Made by a program: the position numbers and the translations under genes
Assembly (NCBI RefSeq): GCF_003096275.1
Contig: NZ_QENQ01000001.1
Span: 2,640,920-2,704,919, forward strand
DNA length: 64,000 bases
Direction of reading: 5' to 3'
From: Sphingomonas pokkalii
Lineage (GTDB): Bacteria; Pseudomonadota; Alphaproteobacteria; Sphingomonadales; Sphingomonadaceae
The notes under the pieces: generated by a model
What the model saw: only the letters and a program-made list of their open reading frames with translations
What the model was told of the DNA's origin: nothing
The model's database searches: none
Shown: positions 7,257-16,118 of the stretch, piece after piece
Layout: every line of letters starts with the position of its first letter
Position numbering within the stretch: the stretch's first letter is position 1

Positions 7257-9218
7257 ATGACACGGAATTCTAGATGTATTGCATTTATAGTCGGCGTTTT
7301 TGCGTTCTTCTATATGATTTTTCCGCTGCAGCAAGCCCATGCACAGGGCTGCAATTCAACCAGTCCCGTGACGCTCTCTAGCCAATTGGGAAATGCCCAA
7401 TTGTGTGGCGTGACCGATAATGGCGGCACGACGGTATATCGGGGGATACCCTATGCGGCTCCCCCCGTCGGGGCCCTGCGATGGCAAGCCCCGCAGGCTC
7501 TAACGGCCTCAAGCATCTGGAAAGGAACGCTTCAGGCGACGCAATTCGCGCCGGTGTGCCCGCAATCGGCGACCTCGAATACCAATCAGTCGGAGGACTG
7601 CCTGTATCTGAACGTCTGGGTGCCGAGCGGCACCACCCAGACGAGCAAATTGCCCGTGATGGTTTTCATCCACGGTGGAGCATTCGTCAGCGGCGCCGGA
7701 TCTTTGGACGTCTATAACGGGAGCGCGCTGGCGTCCAATGCCAGCAATCCGACTATCGTCGTCACGCTTAATTACCGGTTGGGCGCGCTGGGCTTCCTGT
7801 ACGTAAACCAGGGCCCGAAAGACAATTCGCCGCCGCTCGTCGCCGGGAATTTCGGATTGCAGGACCAGCAGCTCGCTCTGCAATGGGTGCAGCAGAATAT
7901 TGCCAATTTTGGCGGGAACCCGGGCAATGTCACGCTGTTCGGTGAAAGTGCCGGCGCCATGTCGGTGGGGTTGCACCTGACATCCATCCCCAGCAGCAAT
8001 GCGACCTATAGCGTCGTCAAGGGAAGCGGCACGCTTCCGCCCAACGTGTCGCTGTTTCAAAAGGCGCTTATGGAGAGCAACCCGTACGGGTTGCCCTATC
8101 GTGACGTGAGCACATTCGCAGCACGGCTTCTAAACCCGCTTGGCGTCAATTTTCTGCAGCGCGTGTGCGCCCTGATGAACCAGCAGAACAGCACTATTCC
8201 GGCAAAAAGCTGCTGGACTGGGCCCAACCCCATGGCCTTTCTGCAAAGCGTCCCGCTCGAGGCCATTCTGACCGCTCAGGACGATATCAGCGGTATCAGC
8301 TTCGCGGAAAATCTCCTGACGGGCGGGCTATCCAACGCGCTCCCCTGGGCACCGGTTTATGACAACAGCTTCGTGGTGAACCAGCCGTTGAAGGGATATT
8401 ATTCGTCAACCGTTACGCAGGGCACGTTCCAATACTCCGTCAAAAGCACGCCAATGCCGGTTCTCATGGGGTTCAACCAGAATGAGGGCGCCACCTTCGC
8501 CGGCCTTGCGGAAGCCGCTGACCCATTGACCTTGACGAACGCGTCATACCCAACTTTGCTGCTCGTCGGCTATAAGTTGGCTGCAGGCACGATACAGGGC
8601 GTAAGCGATTATAATGCGACGCAAATGTCGGCATCAGCACCAAATTATTATTTCGACAATTGTGATCCCACAGTTGATCCCGTTTCGTGCACCTTTCCGG
8701 TACAGTCGTGCAGTTCCACCTCGACGGATACCACATGTACCGGGACTGGCGATGGCGGTGCCTTGGCCTTCTCTAACCTGACGACCGACGATATCTTCAA
8801 ATGCGCCAATCTCCAGGCGGCGAACACCTATCTGGGACAAAGCAGCAACGCCATCTATGGCTATCTTTTTGCCAGCCCGCCGATCTTGGATCCGTACGGG
8901 ACGTTGCCATCCTGCTCGGTCGAATCCGGAAACGTCTGCCACGGCAACGAACTGCCCTATGTTTTCGGTACCGTCGGCAATTTCGCTTACCCCTTGCCGG
9001 CGGCGGACTCGGCAGTGAGCCAGACGATGGTGAATGCCTGGTCGAACTTTGCCGCGAAGGGGACCCCGGGCGTCAGCGGATGGAACCCGCTCAGCAGCAG
9101 CAACCAGAGCGTATATACGCTGGGCGGCACCAATAATGGTCAACTGACCGCAATCGCGGGCCCCTCCAACTGCACCACGTTGTGGAACACCATCTATCCG
9201 CTGAAATCCAATAACTGA
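7257..9218 (+). CDS. Secreted type-B carboxylesterase
   Basis: A 653-residue alpha/beta hydrolase with an N-terminal signal peptide (hydrophobic core IAFIVGVFAFFYMIFPL, cut after AHA). Family marks are RGIPYAAPPVGALRW, SEDCLYLNVW, the oxyanion-hole motif FIHGGAF, and the nucleophile elbow FGESAG with Ser231. A likely catalytic His lies in CHGNELPYVFG. It is longer than the usual 500-550 residues, with extra Ser/Asn/Thr-rich loops and several Cys pairs. Base and codon use is less GC-rich than its neighbours and it sits directly beside IS debris and an integrase stub, so it was probably acquired. It would hydrolyse ester bonds in the periplasm or outside; substrate unknown. Confidence 0.85.
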   Translation: MTRNSRCIAFIVGVFAFFYMIFPLQQAHAQGCNSTSPVTLSSQLGNAQLCGVTDNGGTTVYRGIPYAAPPVGALRWQAPQALTASSIWKGTLQATQFAPVCPQSATSNTNQSEDCLYLNVWVPSGTTQTSKLPVMVFIHGGAFVSGAGSLDVYNGSALASNASNPTIVVTLNYRLGALGFLYVNQGPKDNSPPLVAGNFGLQDQQLALQWVQQNIANFGGNPGNVTLFGESAGAMSVGLHLTSIPSSNATYSVVKGSGTLPPNVSLFQKALMESNPYGLPYRDVSTFAARLLNPLGVNFLQRVCALMNQQNSTIPAKSCWTGPNPMAFLQSVPLEAILTAQDDISGISFAENLLTGGLSNALPWAPVYDNSFVVNQPLKGYYSSTVTQGTFQYSVKSTPMPVLMGFNQNEGATFAGLAEAADPLTLTNASYPTLLLVGYKLAAGTIQGVSDYNATQMSASAPNYYFDNCDPTVDPVSCTFPVQSCSSTSTDTTCTGTGDGGALAFSNLTTDDIFKCANLQAANTYLGQSSNAIYGYLFASPPILDPYGTLPSCSVESGNVCHGNELPYVFGTVGNFAYPLPAADSAVSQTMVNAWSNFAAKGTPGVSGWNPLSSSNQSVYTLGGTNNGQLTAIAGPSNCTTLWNTIYPLKSNN

Positions 9219-9232
9219 CCATGTCGATCAGG

Positions 9233-9261
9233 GCTGGGGGCGGGGCGACCTGTCCCCCAGC
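9233..9261 (+). terminator. Hairpin after the carboxylesterase
   Basis: GCTGGGGG (9233-9240) pairs exactly with CCCCCAGC (9254-9261), 15 bases after the stop. There is no T run, so it is a weak terminator or a transcript-stabilising hairpin. The rest of 9262-9510 holds no credible gene. Confidence 0.4.
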
Positions 9262-9510
9262 TTGCCGGATGGGCGATTGAGGGTCCCCCTGTTTTTTGGC
9301 CCATCTGAACGAGAGTTTTCCGGCCCTTTGAAGTCTTTCAGCGCTAGCCGCTGTCCATCATCGACGGTGCTTCTTCCCGTTAGCGCCGCACCGGTATCGT
9401 CTCGCCTTCGGATGACGACGTATCCACCCAATCTGGTACAAACGCCGCCGAAGACGTACCACCGAACCGCCCGTCCGCCAACAAAGCCTCCGTTATCCGG
9501 CTGGCATTGC

Positions 9511-9545
9511 AATAAAAAGGCCCCGGCGGTGATCGCCGAGGCCCC
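9511..9545 (-). terminator. Intrinsic terminator of the TonB-dependent receptor
   Basis: On the minus strand the sequence after the receptor stop folds as GGCCTCGGCG, loop ATCAC, CGCCGGGGCC (one G-U pair), followed by TTTTTATT. This is a textbook intrinsic terminator just below the receptor gene. Confidence 0.75.
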
Positions 9546-9567
9546 AGTTTCACAATGGTGGAAATTG

Positions 9568-12500
9568 TTAGAAATTGCCGCGCAGAATGAACGAGAATCG
9601 GCGGTCGTTCATGAAGTAGGAACGCGGCGCCAGATCCTTCGGGTCACCCGTATAGGCTTGGGTCGTCTTGGTGACGGTGTTGGTCAGGTTCACACCCTGC
9701 ACGCCGAACTTCACGTCCTTGGTCAGGTTCACGAACAGCGATGCGTCGAGTGTCCCCACCGGCTCGTTGAAGATCGAGAAGTAGGGGAAGATCACATCCG
9801 AAGCCGTCAGCAGGAAGCGCGAGCGCCAGTTATAGGCCGCACGCACCGAGATGCCACCCAGTTCGTAGAACACCGCCGCGTTGACGTTGTGCTTCGACAA
9901 CTGTTCGAGCGGCAGGTTGCCCGACGGGGTCACCGTGGAAACGTTCGAGGGCGAACCGCCGTTCAGGAAGCTGTTCGGCAGGCCCGAACTGTCGATGAAC
10001 GTGTAGTTGGCCGAGATGCCGAGTCCCTTGAGCGGTCCGGGCAGGAAATCATAGGTCTGCTGATACGCGACCTCGAAGCCCTTGATCTTGCCGGTGCCTT
10101 CATAATTGGCCGGGCCGCGGACGAACACATCCTTGGTGATGCCATTGCTGATAATCGTTCGGTTGGTGACCTTCTGGTAGAAGAAGCCGTCGATCGCCTT
10201 GTAGAAGCCGTTGAGGGTCAGCGAGCCGACCCGCGCGAAATACCATTCCAGGCTGGCATCGAACTGCCAGGCAGTTGCCGGACGCAGATAGGGATTGCCG
10301 GTCGTCGCCGTCAGCTCGCCGCTCGTCCCCAATCCGATGGTCAGGAAGTTACGGATGTTGGCATTATCCGGGCGCGTCAGCACCTTCGAACCCGCAAGGC
10401 GCAGCAGCAACGTGTCCGACAGGCCGAACTTAAGGTTCAGGCTGGGCAGGAAATAGCTGTAGCTGGTCTTGGCGGCATTGAAGGTATCTGCACCGGCACC
10501 TGCGAACTGCTGCAGCTGCGCATAGCCCGACGGACCAAGCGTGCATACGCCGCCCTGCGGCTGCGGTTGGGTGCCAGGGGGCGCGTTCGGCGGCACCGTC
10601 AGCGCGCAACGATCGGCATAGGGCTCGAGGATATTCAGCTCTGCCTGGCTCGGCACGCCGATCCGGCCTTCCGAACGAACGTTGCTGCGCACCCAGCGCA
10701 GACCAACATTGCCCGAGAAGCGGATCCGACCGAACAGCGTGTCCGAACCGAAGCTCGCCATGCCGTACGCGGCGCTGTCCAACTGGCTGACCGGCTGGAT
10801 TTCGGACGGCAGGTACGGCGTTCCGGCAATCGCGCGCGTACGCCCGGATGCCGGCACCCATGTCGGCGATGCGCCAAGACCGGTAGCGATCGCCTGGATA
10901 GCCTGGAAGTCCTTCACCGCGCCGTCATAATTACGGATCAGATCGCCGCCGTAATAGAACGCACCCGGCGGAGCGGAGGTCTGCCCGCGGAAGAAGTTCG
11001 GGAAGTTATAGCGAGTCATCATGCTCGCCGGCGTATCCGAGAAATTCACCGGCCGCGAACCCGACCAGGTTTCGCTGAGCATACCCCAATTGTAGGTGGA
11101 GTAGCGAACGGTCTGATCGCGATCCTGATAGCGCGCACCGAACTTAACCTTGCGCAGGAACGCATCCTCGTCGAACTTGTATTCCACGTCGCCTTGGAAC
11201 GCGTATTGCGTGCCGGTGCTGTCCTCGTGATGGTCCATCGCAGCGCGCCAGAACTGAAAGCGCGGATCATTGAAATACTGCGCATCCGTGGCGCTGGCGA
11301 GCGCGGCGTTGGGGGTCGACCACGTATAGCCGAGATATTGTGGCTTGTGCGGCGTCACCGTCGGGAGCTTGCCCGAAATGTCGAGCTCCTGATCCGCAAA
11401 GCTGGACCCGAAGACCGAGAAATCGAGGTGCTGCCGGTGCGACTTCGCGACCTGGCCGTCGAGCGTCACCGTCAGGCGATCGGTGAGCTGGGTCTTGAGC
11501 CGGAGGCTCCAATCCTGATTGGTCGTCTCTTCCCGCGACTGGCGTCGTGCGAGCGACTGCTGGAGGCCGCCGATCGGTACATAGGGCGAAGTCGACGGAT
11601 CGCCGCGCCAGCCATTGCTGGTGTTAACGATATAGCCCGACTGGAACAGCCCGTTGGCGTCGTAGGCGAAATCCTTGAACTGTCCGACCGGGCATTCTGC
11701 CCGCGAGGTTGCCGAACCTGCGCTGCCATCGGCCGGAATGGTATTCGGCCCGTTGGAGTTCTGAAGGCAGCCCTTCGGATAGGTGGTGTATTCGGCAAGA
11801 TCCGGCGCGGTCTCGAACGTGTACTCGCTCCACTCTTGCGTGGTGTGCGAACGCACATATTCCGCCGTCAGTGTCGTGCGTTGATCGATCGATTCGAACT
11901 GCGCCGAAAGCGACATGCCGTCGCGCTTGCGATCGAATTCCTGCGTGCGGAACTGGCCGCCCGCAGGTGCCACGCGCGACCGTGCGAAATCGGCGAAGCC
12001 ATCGGCACCTGCACCGCTGGCGGTGCCGCAGGGTGCGTTGGCTGCCGGCAACGTCATCGTGTCGCTGGAAGACGGCAGCGGGTTGCGGCAGACCAGCGTA
12101 CCGTTGGTGTTCGCCGCATTGACGAGCGTATTGTCACGCGTCTGGTAATTCGCGACCTGGATACCGTCCGAACGGCTCTTGATCTGCGAATAGGCACCAC
12201 TGGCGAGCAGGCCGAAACGGCCGATGCCCGTATCCCAGGTATTCGAGAGCAGGCCCGAAATCGTCGGCGTCCATTTCTTGCGCATGTCGCCATAATTCGC
12301 CTCGAGGCTGATGGCGGCATGGAGGCCGGTGCGATCGAACGGCTTGCGGGTGTTGAGGTTCACCGTACCGGCGAGACCGCCTTCGATCATGTCGGCAGTG
12401 GTGTTTTTCGCGACGATCACCGAGCCGAGCAGTTCGGACGGCACGTCGGCGAAGTTGAGGGCCTGGCCACCCACGCCAGCGGCGAACGCCGTGCGGCCAT

Positions 12501-12939
12501 TAAATTCAGAGCGGACGAAGGTGAGACCGCGCACTGCGACACCGGAACCTTCGACCGAGAAGTGATCAGGGTCATTCGAACCGGCGAAGCGATTGATCGA
12601 CACGCCGGGCACGCGCTGCAGCGCTTCGGTGACCGAGCGATCCGGCAGCGACCCAATATCCTGCGACGTGATCGCATCGACGACGGTGTCCGAATTGCGC
12701 TTGATCGACTGGGCAGTGGCAAGGCTGGCGCGAATGCCGGTAACCACGATGGCAGCTTGGTCTGCCGGGGCTTCCTGCACGCCCTGTTGGTCCTGGCTGG
12801 CAGCCGGCTGGTTGGCAGCGGTCTGCGCGTGGGCGGATCCCATCATGCCGGCAACGCAGATCGCCGTGGCGGAAGCGCCGCGAAGGAATGCCGTTATTTT
12901 GGATACATCGCGGATGCGCGATGGCGACTCGTCTCGCAT
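9568..12939 (-). CDS. TonB-dependent receptor (halogenase-cluster receptor)
   Basis: An outer-membrane receptor of 1123 residues. It has a signal peptide (ending MMGSAHA), a TonB-box-like AAIVVTGIRASL, a plug domain (DIGSLPDRSVTEALQRVPGV and a VAVRGL motif), then a long beta barrel ending RRFSFILRGNF with the terminal Phe needed for barrel assembly. I chose ATG 12939 because GAGGAGG stands just before it; the frame is open further upstream to 13137. It is divergent from four halogenase-like genes and is the likely ligand importer of that cluster. Its barrel is of the large sugar/oligosaccharide TBDR type common in sphingomonads and Caulobacter. The ligand is unknown. Confidence 0.9.
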   Translation of the reverse strand: MRDESPSRIRDVSKITAFLRGASATAICVAGMMGSAHAQTAANQPAASQDQQGVQEAPADQAAIVVTGIRASLATAQSIKRNSDTVVDAITSQDIGSLPDRSVTEALQRVPGVSINRFAGSNDPDHFSVEGSGVAVRGLTFVRSEFNGRTAFAAGVGGQALNFADVPSELLGSVIVAKNTTADMIEGGLAGTVNLNTRKPFDRTGLHAAISLEANYGDMRKKWTPTISGLLSNTWDTGIGRFGLLASGAYSQIKSRSDGIQVANYQTRDNTLVNAANTNGTLVCRNPLPSSSDTMTLPAANAPCGTASGAGADGFADFARSRVAPAGGQFRTQEFDRKRDGMSLSAQFESIDQRTTLTAEYVRSHTTQEWSEYTFETAPDLAEYTTYPKGCLQNSNGPNTIPADGSAGSATSRAECPVGQFKDFAYDANGLFQSGYIVNTSNGWRGDPSTSPYVPIGGLQQSLARRQSREETTNQDWSLRLKTQLTDRLTVTLDGQVAKSHRQHLDFSVFGSSFADQELDISGKLPTVTPHKPQYLGYTWSTPNAALASATDAQYFNDPRFQFWRAAMDHHEDSTGTQYAFQGDVEYKFDEDAFLRKVKFGARYQDRDQTVRYSTYNWGMLSETWSGSRPVNFSDTPASMMTRYNFPNFFRGQTSAPPGAFYYGGDLIRNYDGAVKDFQAIQAIATGLGASPTWVPASGRTRAIAGTPYLPSEIQPVSQLDSAAYGMASFGSDTLFGRIRFSGNVGLRWVRSNVRSEGRIGVPSQAELNILEPYADRCALTVPPNAPPGTQPQPQGGVCTLGPSGYAQLQQFAGAGADTFNAAKTSYSYFLPSLNLKFGLSDTLLLRLAGSKVLTRPDNANIRNFLTIGLGTSGELTATTGNPYLRPATAWQFDASLEWYFARVGSLTLNGFYKAIDGFFYQKVTNRTIISNGITKDVFVRGPANYEGTGKIKGFEVAYQQTYDFLPGPLKGLGISANYTFIDSSGLPNSFLNGGSPSNVSTVTPSGNLPLEQLSKHNVNAAVFYELGGISVRAAYNWRSRFLLTASDVIFPYFSIFNEPVGTLDASLFVNLTKDVKFGVQGVNLTNTVTKTTQAYTGDPKDLAPRSYFMNDRRFSFILRGNF

Positions 12940-13065
12940 ATTCCCCCTCCTCAAAAGTGTGTGACTCTCCGGCCACGACAAGGTTGTCATACATCTAGAC
13001 CAGATTGACATGCACTTTGCAATGCGACCGCTAACAATCTCCCGCATTTTTCCGCAAGCCATGTT

Positions 13066-13086
13066 GCAGCAATGCAACTTTGCTGC
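13066..13086. promoter_or_regulatory. Inverted repeat in the receptor/halogenase divergent promoter
   Basis: GCAGCAA (13066-13072) and TTGCTGC (13080-13086) are exact inverted arms 7 bases apart. They lie in the middle of the 240-base gap between the divergent receptor and first halogenase. The spacing fits a dimeric regulator site; no regulator gene is adjacent. Confidence 0.35.
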
Positions 13087-13179
13087 GTTGCCGCATGAAA
13101 ACGTTCCGATGGAGTAAGGTTTGACATCACCCCGCAAATTGCTGGAAACGGCCTGGAGATATGGGCGGAGAAGGCGCCG

Positions 13180-14694
13180 ATGGCCGGGGTAAAACCAGTG
13201 CGGGTCGTGATCGTAGGAGGGGGAACGTCGGGCTGGATGACGGCCGCAGCACTGGCGCGACTACTGCCCGGGCGGGTTTCCATCCACCTGATCGAATCGG
13301 AGGCGATCGGCGTGATCGGCGTCGGCGAGGCGACGTTGCCGCATATCCGGGGCTTCGTTGAAAAGCTCGGCATCCGCGAGGCCGATTTCATGGCCTGGAC
13401 CCGCGGTACGTTCAAATTGGGTATCGAGTTCCGCGACTGGGGTAAGATCGGCGACAGCTATGTGCACCCGTTCGGTACGTTCGGGCGGGGCAAGGGGGAA
13501 GTCGACTTCCACCATTATTGGACGCGGTTGCGCCTTGCCGGGACGGATGTGCCGCCACTTGAACAATTCTCCTATGGCTGCATGCTCGCTCGCGCCAACC
13601 GGTTCGACCTCCCGCTCGACGATCCCGACCATCTCGCCTCGACGTATGGCTACGCCTATCAGTTCGATGCATTGCTATTCGCACCATATCTGCGGACGAT
13701 CGCCGAAGGGCTTGGCGCGCAGCGCACCGAGGGCAAGGTGGTGGAAGTGCTGCGCGATGCCGAACGCGGCACGATCTCTGCGGTTCGGCTGGACGATGGC
13801 GCGCTGATCGAAGGCGATCTGTTCATAGACTGCTCCGGCTTCCGCTCCCTACTCCTTGGGGAGGCGCTGGAGGAACCCTTTGAGGATTGGAACCACTGGC
13901 TCCCGGCCGATCGCGCGGTGGCGATGCCATGCCGAACCGCCACCGCGGTCACGCCCTACACCAGCGCGATCGCAATGCCGGCGGGCTGGCGCTGGCGCAT
14001 CCCGCTGCAACATCGGACCGGCAATGGCTATGTCTACGCAAGCGCCTTCACCTCGGACGACGACGCCGCCCGCGCACTCACCCATGCGGTGGAAGGCGCG
14101 CCGCTGGCCGATCCGCGCGTCCTGCGGTTCCGCGCCGGCCGCCGCCGGCGCAGCTGGGTGAAGAACTGCGTTGCGATCGGGCTGGCGAGCGGATTCCTGG
14201 AACCGCTGGAATCCACCAGCATCTATCTCGTGCAACAAGCGATCACCGCCTTGATCGAACTCTTCCCCGAAACGGCAGACGCGCCGGTGGAGCGCGACGA
14301 GTTCAACCGGCTGATCGACCTGGAATATGATCGGATCCGCGACTTCCTGATCCTGCATTATCACGCCACCACCCGCACCGACACGGACTTCTGGAACTAC
14401 GTCCGCACGATGACGATCCCAGACAGCCTGTCCGAAAAGATCGAGCTGTTTCGCCGCGCCGGGCGCGTGGTGAAGTATCGCGAAGGGGTGTTCCTCGATG
14501 CGAGCTGGATCGCAGTCTATGTCGGCCAGGGAATCCTGCCCGAGGGCTATGACCCACGTGCGGATGCCCCCGATTCCGGCGCGCTGATCCAGGGTATGCA
14601 GGCGCTTCACCGCGAGATCACCGCCACCGTCGAGCGCGTGCCCGAGCATCTGCGCTATATCGATCGCTATTGCGCGATGGCGGCAGCGGCATGA
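13180..14694 (+). CDS. Flavin-dependent tryptophan-halogenase-family protein 1
   Basis: A 504-residue FADH2-dependent halogenase homologue. Key parts: FAD motif GGGTSGW (13-19), GVGEAT (47-52), catalytic lysine K79 in GTFKLGIEF (the equivalent Lys in PrnA is also K79), WRWRIP (270-275) matching the family signature WxWxIP, and EPLESTS with active-site Glu E344. All residues needed for hypohalous-acid chemistry are present. A flavin reductase must supply FADH2 and none is encoded nearby. GGAGAAGG precedes the ATG. It is the first gene of a five-gene unit with overlapping ends. The natural substrate is unknown; homologues beside TBDRs, such as BrvH, halogenate free indole rather than tryptophan. 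Confidence 0.88.
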   Translation: MAGVKPVRVVIVGGGTSGWMTAAALARLLPGRVSIHLIESEAIGVIGVGEATLPHIRGFVEKLGIREADFMAWTRGTFKLGIEFRDWGKIGDSYVHPFGTFGRGKGEVDFHHYWTRLRLAGTDVPPLEQFSYGCMLARANRFDLPLDDPDHLASTYGYAYQFDALLFAPYLRTIAEGLGAQRTEGKVVEVLRDAERGTISAVRLDDGALIEGDLFIDCSGFRSLLLGEALEEPFEDWNHWLPADRAVAMPCRTATAVTPYTSAIAMPAGWRWRIPLQHRTGNGYVYASAFTSDDDAARALTHAVEGAPLADPRVLRFRAGRRRRSWVKNCVAIGLASGFLEPLESTSIYLVQQAITALIELFPETADAPVERDEFNRLIDLEYDRIRDFLILHYHATTRTDTDFWNYVRTMTIPDSLSEKIELFRRAGRVVKYREGVFLDASWIAVYVGQGILPEGYDPRADAPDSGALIQGMQALHREITATVERVPEHLRYIDRYCAMAAAA

Positions 14695-16118
14695 GCCTGA
14701 CGCGGCTTCTGGTCGTCGGCGGCGGGATCACCGGCTGGTCGACGGCGGCGGCGATCAAACGGCGTGTGCCGAAGCTGGCGGTTACGATCCTGCCGCTCGC
14801 GCCGCCGCCCGACGCGCTTGCCGATCGGATCGCCACCACCCTGCCCTCGGTTCTCGGATTCCACGCGGATCTCGGTATCGGCCTGGACGACGCCGTTGTA
14901 CGCACCGGCAGCCTGTATCGCCTGGGCACACGGTTCGAAGGCTGGGTCGAGGGCGCGCTGGACTATGTCCACGCCTATGCGCGGCACGGCGAAGGCATCG
15001 GTGGCGCGGCGTTCCAGCACCTCTGGGCACGCGCAGCGCTATCCGGCGATGCCCCCCCGTTCGACAGCCTGTCTCCCGCCGCCGCCATGGCCCGCGCCGG
15101 ACGCTTCGTGTTGCCTGGGGGAGATGGCCCGCTTGCCGATTATGGTTTCGGCCTGACGCTCGACATTCCACGCTACACCGCAATGCTGATGGCCTTTGCC
15201 CGCCATGTCGGCGTGGAAGGTCATCTTGGGCAGTTGGCGGGGGTGGAACATGATGCGCAGGGTGGCATTGCCGGCCTCGTGCTGGACGACGGCACCCGGC
15301 TGGCTGCAGACCTGTACTGCGATTGCACAGGCCCGAATGCCCGGCTGCACGGCACGCTGGGCGTCGGCCGTGAGGACTGGAAGCGCTGGCTGCCCGGCGA
15401 CCGTCTGGTGCTGGAGGCGGCCCCGATCGCCGATCCGCTGCCGATGGAACGCGTGGTCGCGACCGAGAATGGCTGGCGCTGGATCGGCCCGACCCAGCAA
15501 GGCGCCCTGTACAGCGCCGCCCATGGCACCGTTCCGGGAGAGCCCATCCCCATCGCCGCCGGCGCGTCGCTGGAGCCCTGGCGGCACAATGTCGTCGCGA
15601 TCGGCGACGCCGCGGTTGCCATCGAACCGCTCGAATGGAGCAACCTCCATCTCGCCCACAGCGCGATCGATCGGCTGATCACGATGCTGCCGGCGGGGGC
15701 GCCCCACCCGCTGGAAGCCGCCGAGTATAACCGCCAGGCGCTGGCCGAAGCCCGCCGCGTGCGTGATTTCGTACTGCTCCACTATGCCACCGCCCGCCGC
15801 GATACGCCCTTCTGGCATGATGTCGCGGGCGCCGATCTGCCGGATTCGCTCGCCCACACGCTGCGCCTGTTCCGCGAGCGCGGCCGCCTCCCTTTCTACG
15901 AGGAGGAGACGTTCGATCGCGACAGCTGGCTTGCAGTGCTGTTCGGTCAGGCCGTGCTGCCACGCCGGATCGATCCGCTCGCCGATTCCGTGCCGCCCGC
16001 CGAAGCCATGCGGGCAATCGCGCAGCGTCACGCCGCTATCGCCCAGGCGGTGCAGCCGCTTCCCACCCTCGCCGCCTTCCGCGCCGCGCAATCAAGGCAT
16101 CTGCATGAACGAGCATAG
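14691..16118 (+). CDS. Degenerate tryptophan-halogenase-like flavoprotein 2
   Basis: A 475-residue protein coupled to the previous gene by ATGA overlap. The fold is recognisable (GGGITGW at 10-16, a GWRW segment, EPLE, and the C-terminal RDFVLLHYATA region), but the chemistry motifs are altered. The catalytic Lys is Arg (SLYRLG, R77), GVGEAT is replaced by ADRIATTLPS, WxWxIP reads WRWIGP, and EPLEST-S/G reads EPLEWSN. The frame is intact and the codon use looks normal, so it is under selection, not a pseudogene. It may bind FAD but is unlikely to halogenate in the standard way. Options are a partner subunit of a neighbouring halogenase, a flavin carrier, or an enzyme with new chemistry. Confidence 0.8.
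   Translation: MSLTRLLVVGGGITGWSTAAAIKRRVPKLAVTILPLAPPPDALADRIATTLPSVLGFHADLGIGLDDAVVRTGSLYRLGTRFEGWVEGALDYVHAYARHGEGIGGAAFQHLWARAALSGDAPPFDSLSPAAAMARAGRFVLPGGDGPLADYGFGLTLDIPRYTAMLMAFARHVGVEGHLGQLAGVEHDAQGGIAGLVLDDGTRLAADLYCDCTGPNARLHGTLGVGREDWKRWLPGDRLVLEAAPIADPLPMERVVATENGWRWIGPTQQGALYSAAHGTVPGEPIPIAAGASLEPWRHNVVAIGDAAVAIEPLEWSNLHLAHSAIDRLITMLPAGAPHPLEAAEYNRQALAEARRVRDFVLLHYATARRDTPFWHDVAGADLPDSLAHTLRLFRERGRLPFYEEETFDRDSWLAVLFGQAVLPRRIDPLADSVPPAEAMRAIAQRHAAIAQAVQPLPTLAAFRAAQSRHLHERA

Noticed and set aside
9389..9402. ACCGGT core in the gap after the carboxylesterase
   Set aside because: Only the hexamer matches; flanks do not fit TGAC/GTCA, and it lies downstream of both neighbouring genes.
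9262..13008. A 1248-codon open frame on the plus strand across the first receptor
   Set aside because: It is the antisense shadow of the receptor gene at 9568-12939; it has Arg/His-rich low-complexity sequence with no domain and no ribosome site. The same holds for long antisense frames opposite the receptors at 33476-36583, 38287-41598 and 54384-57536.
14691..16118. Reading the second halogenase-like gene as a pseudogene
   Set aside because: The frame is intact over 475 codons with coupled start and normal codon use; motif changes are clustered at active-site positions rather than random.
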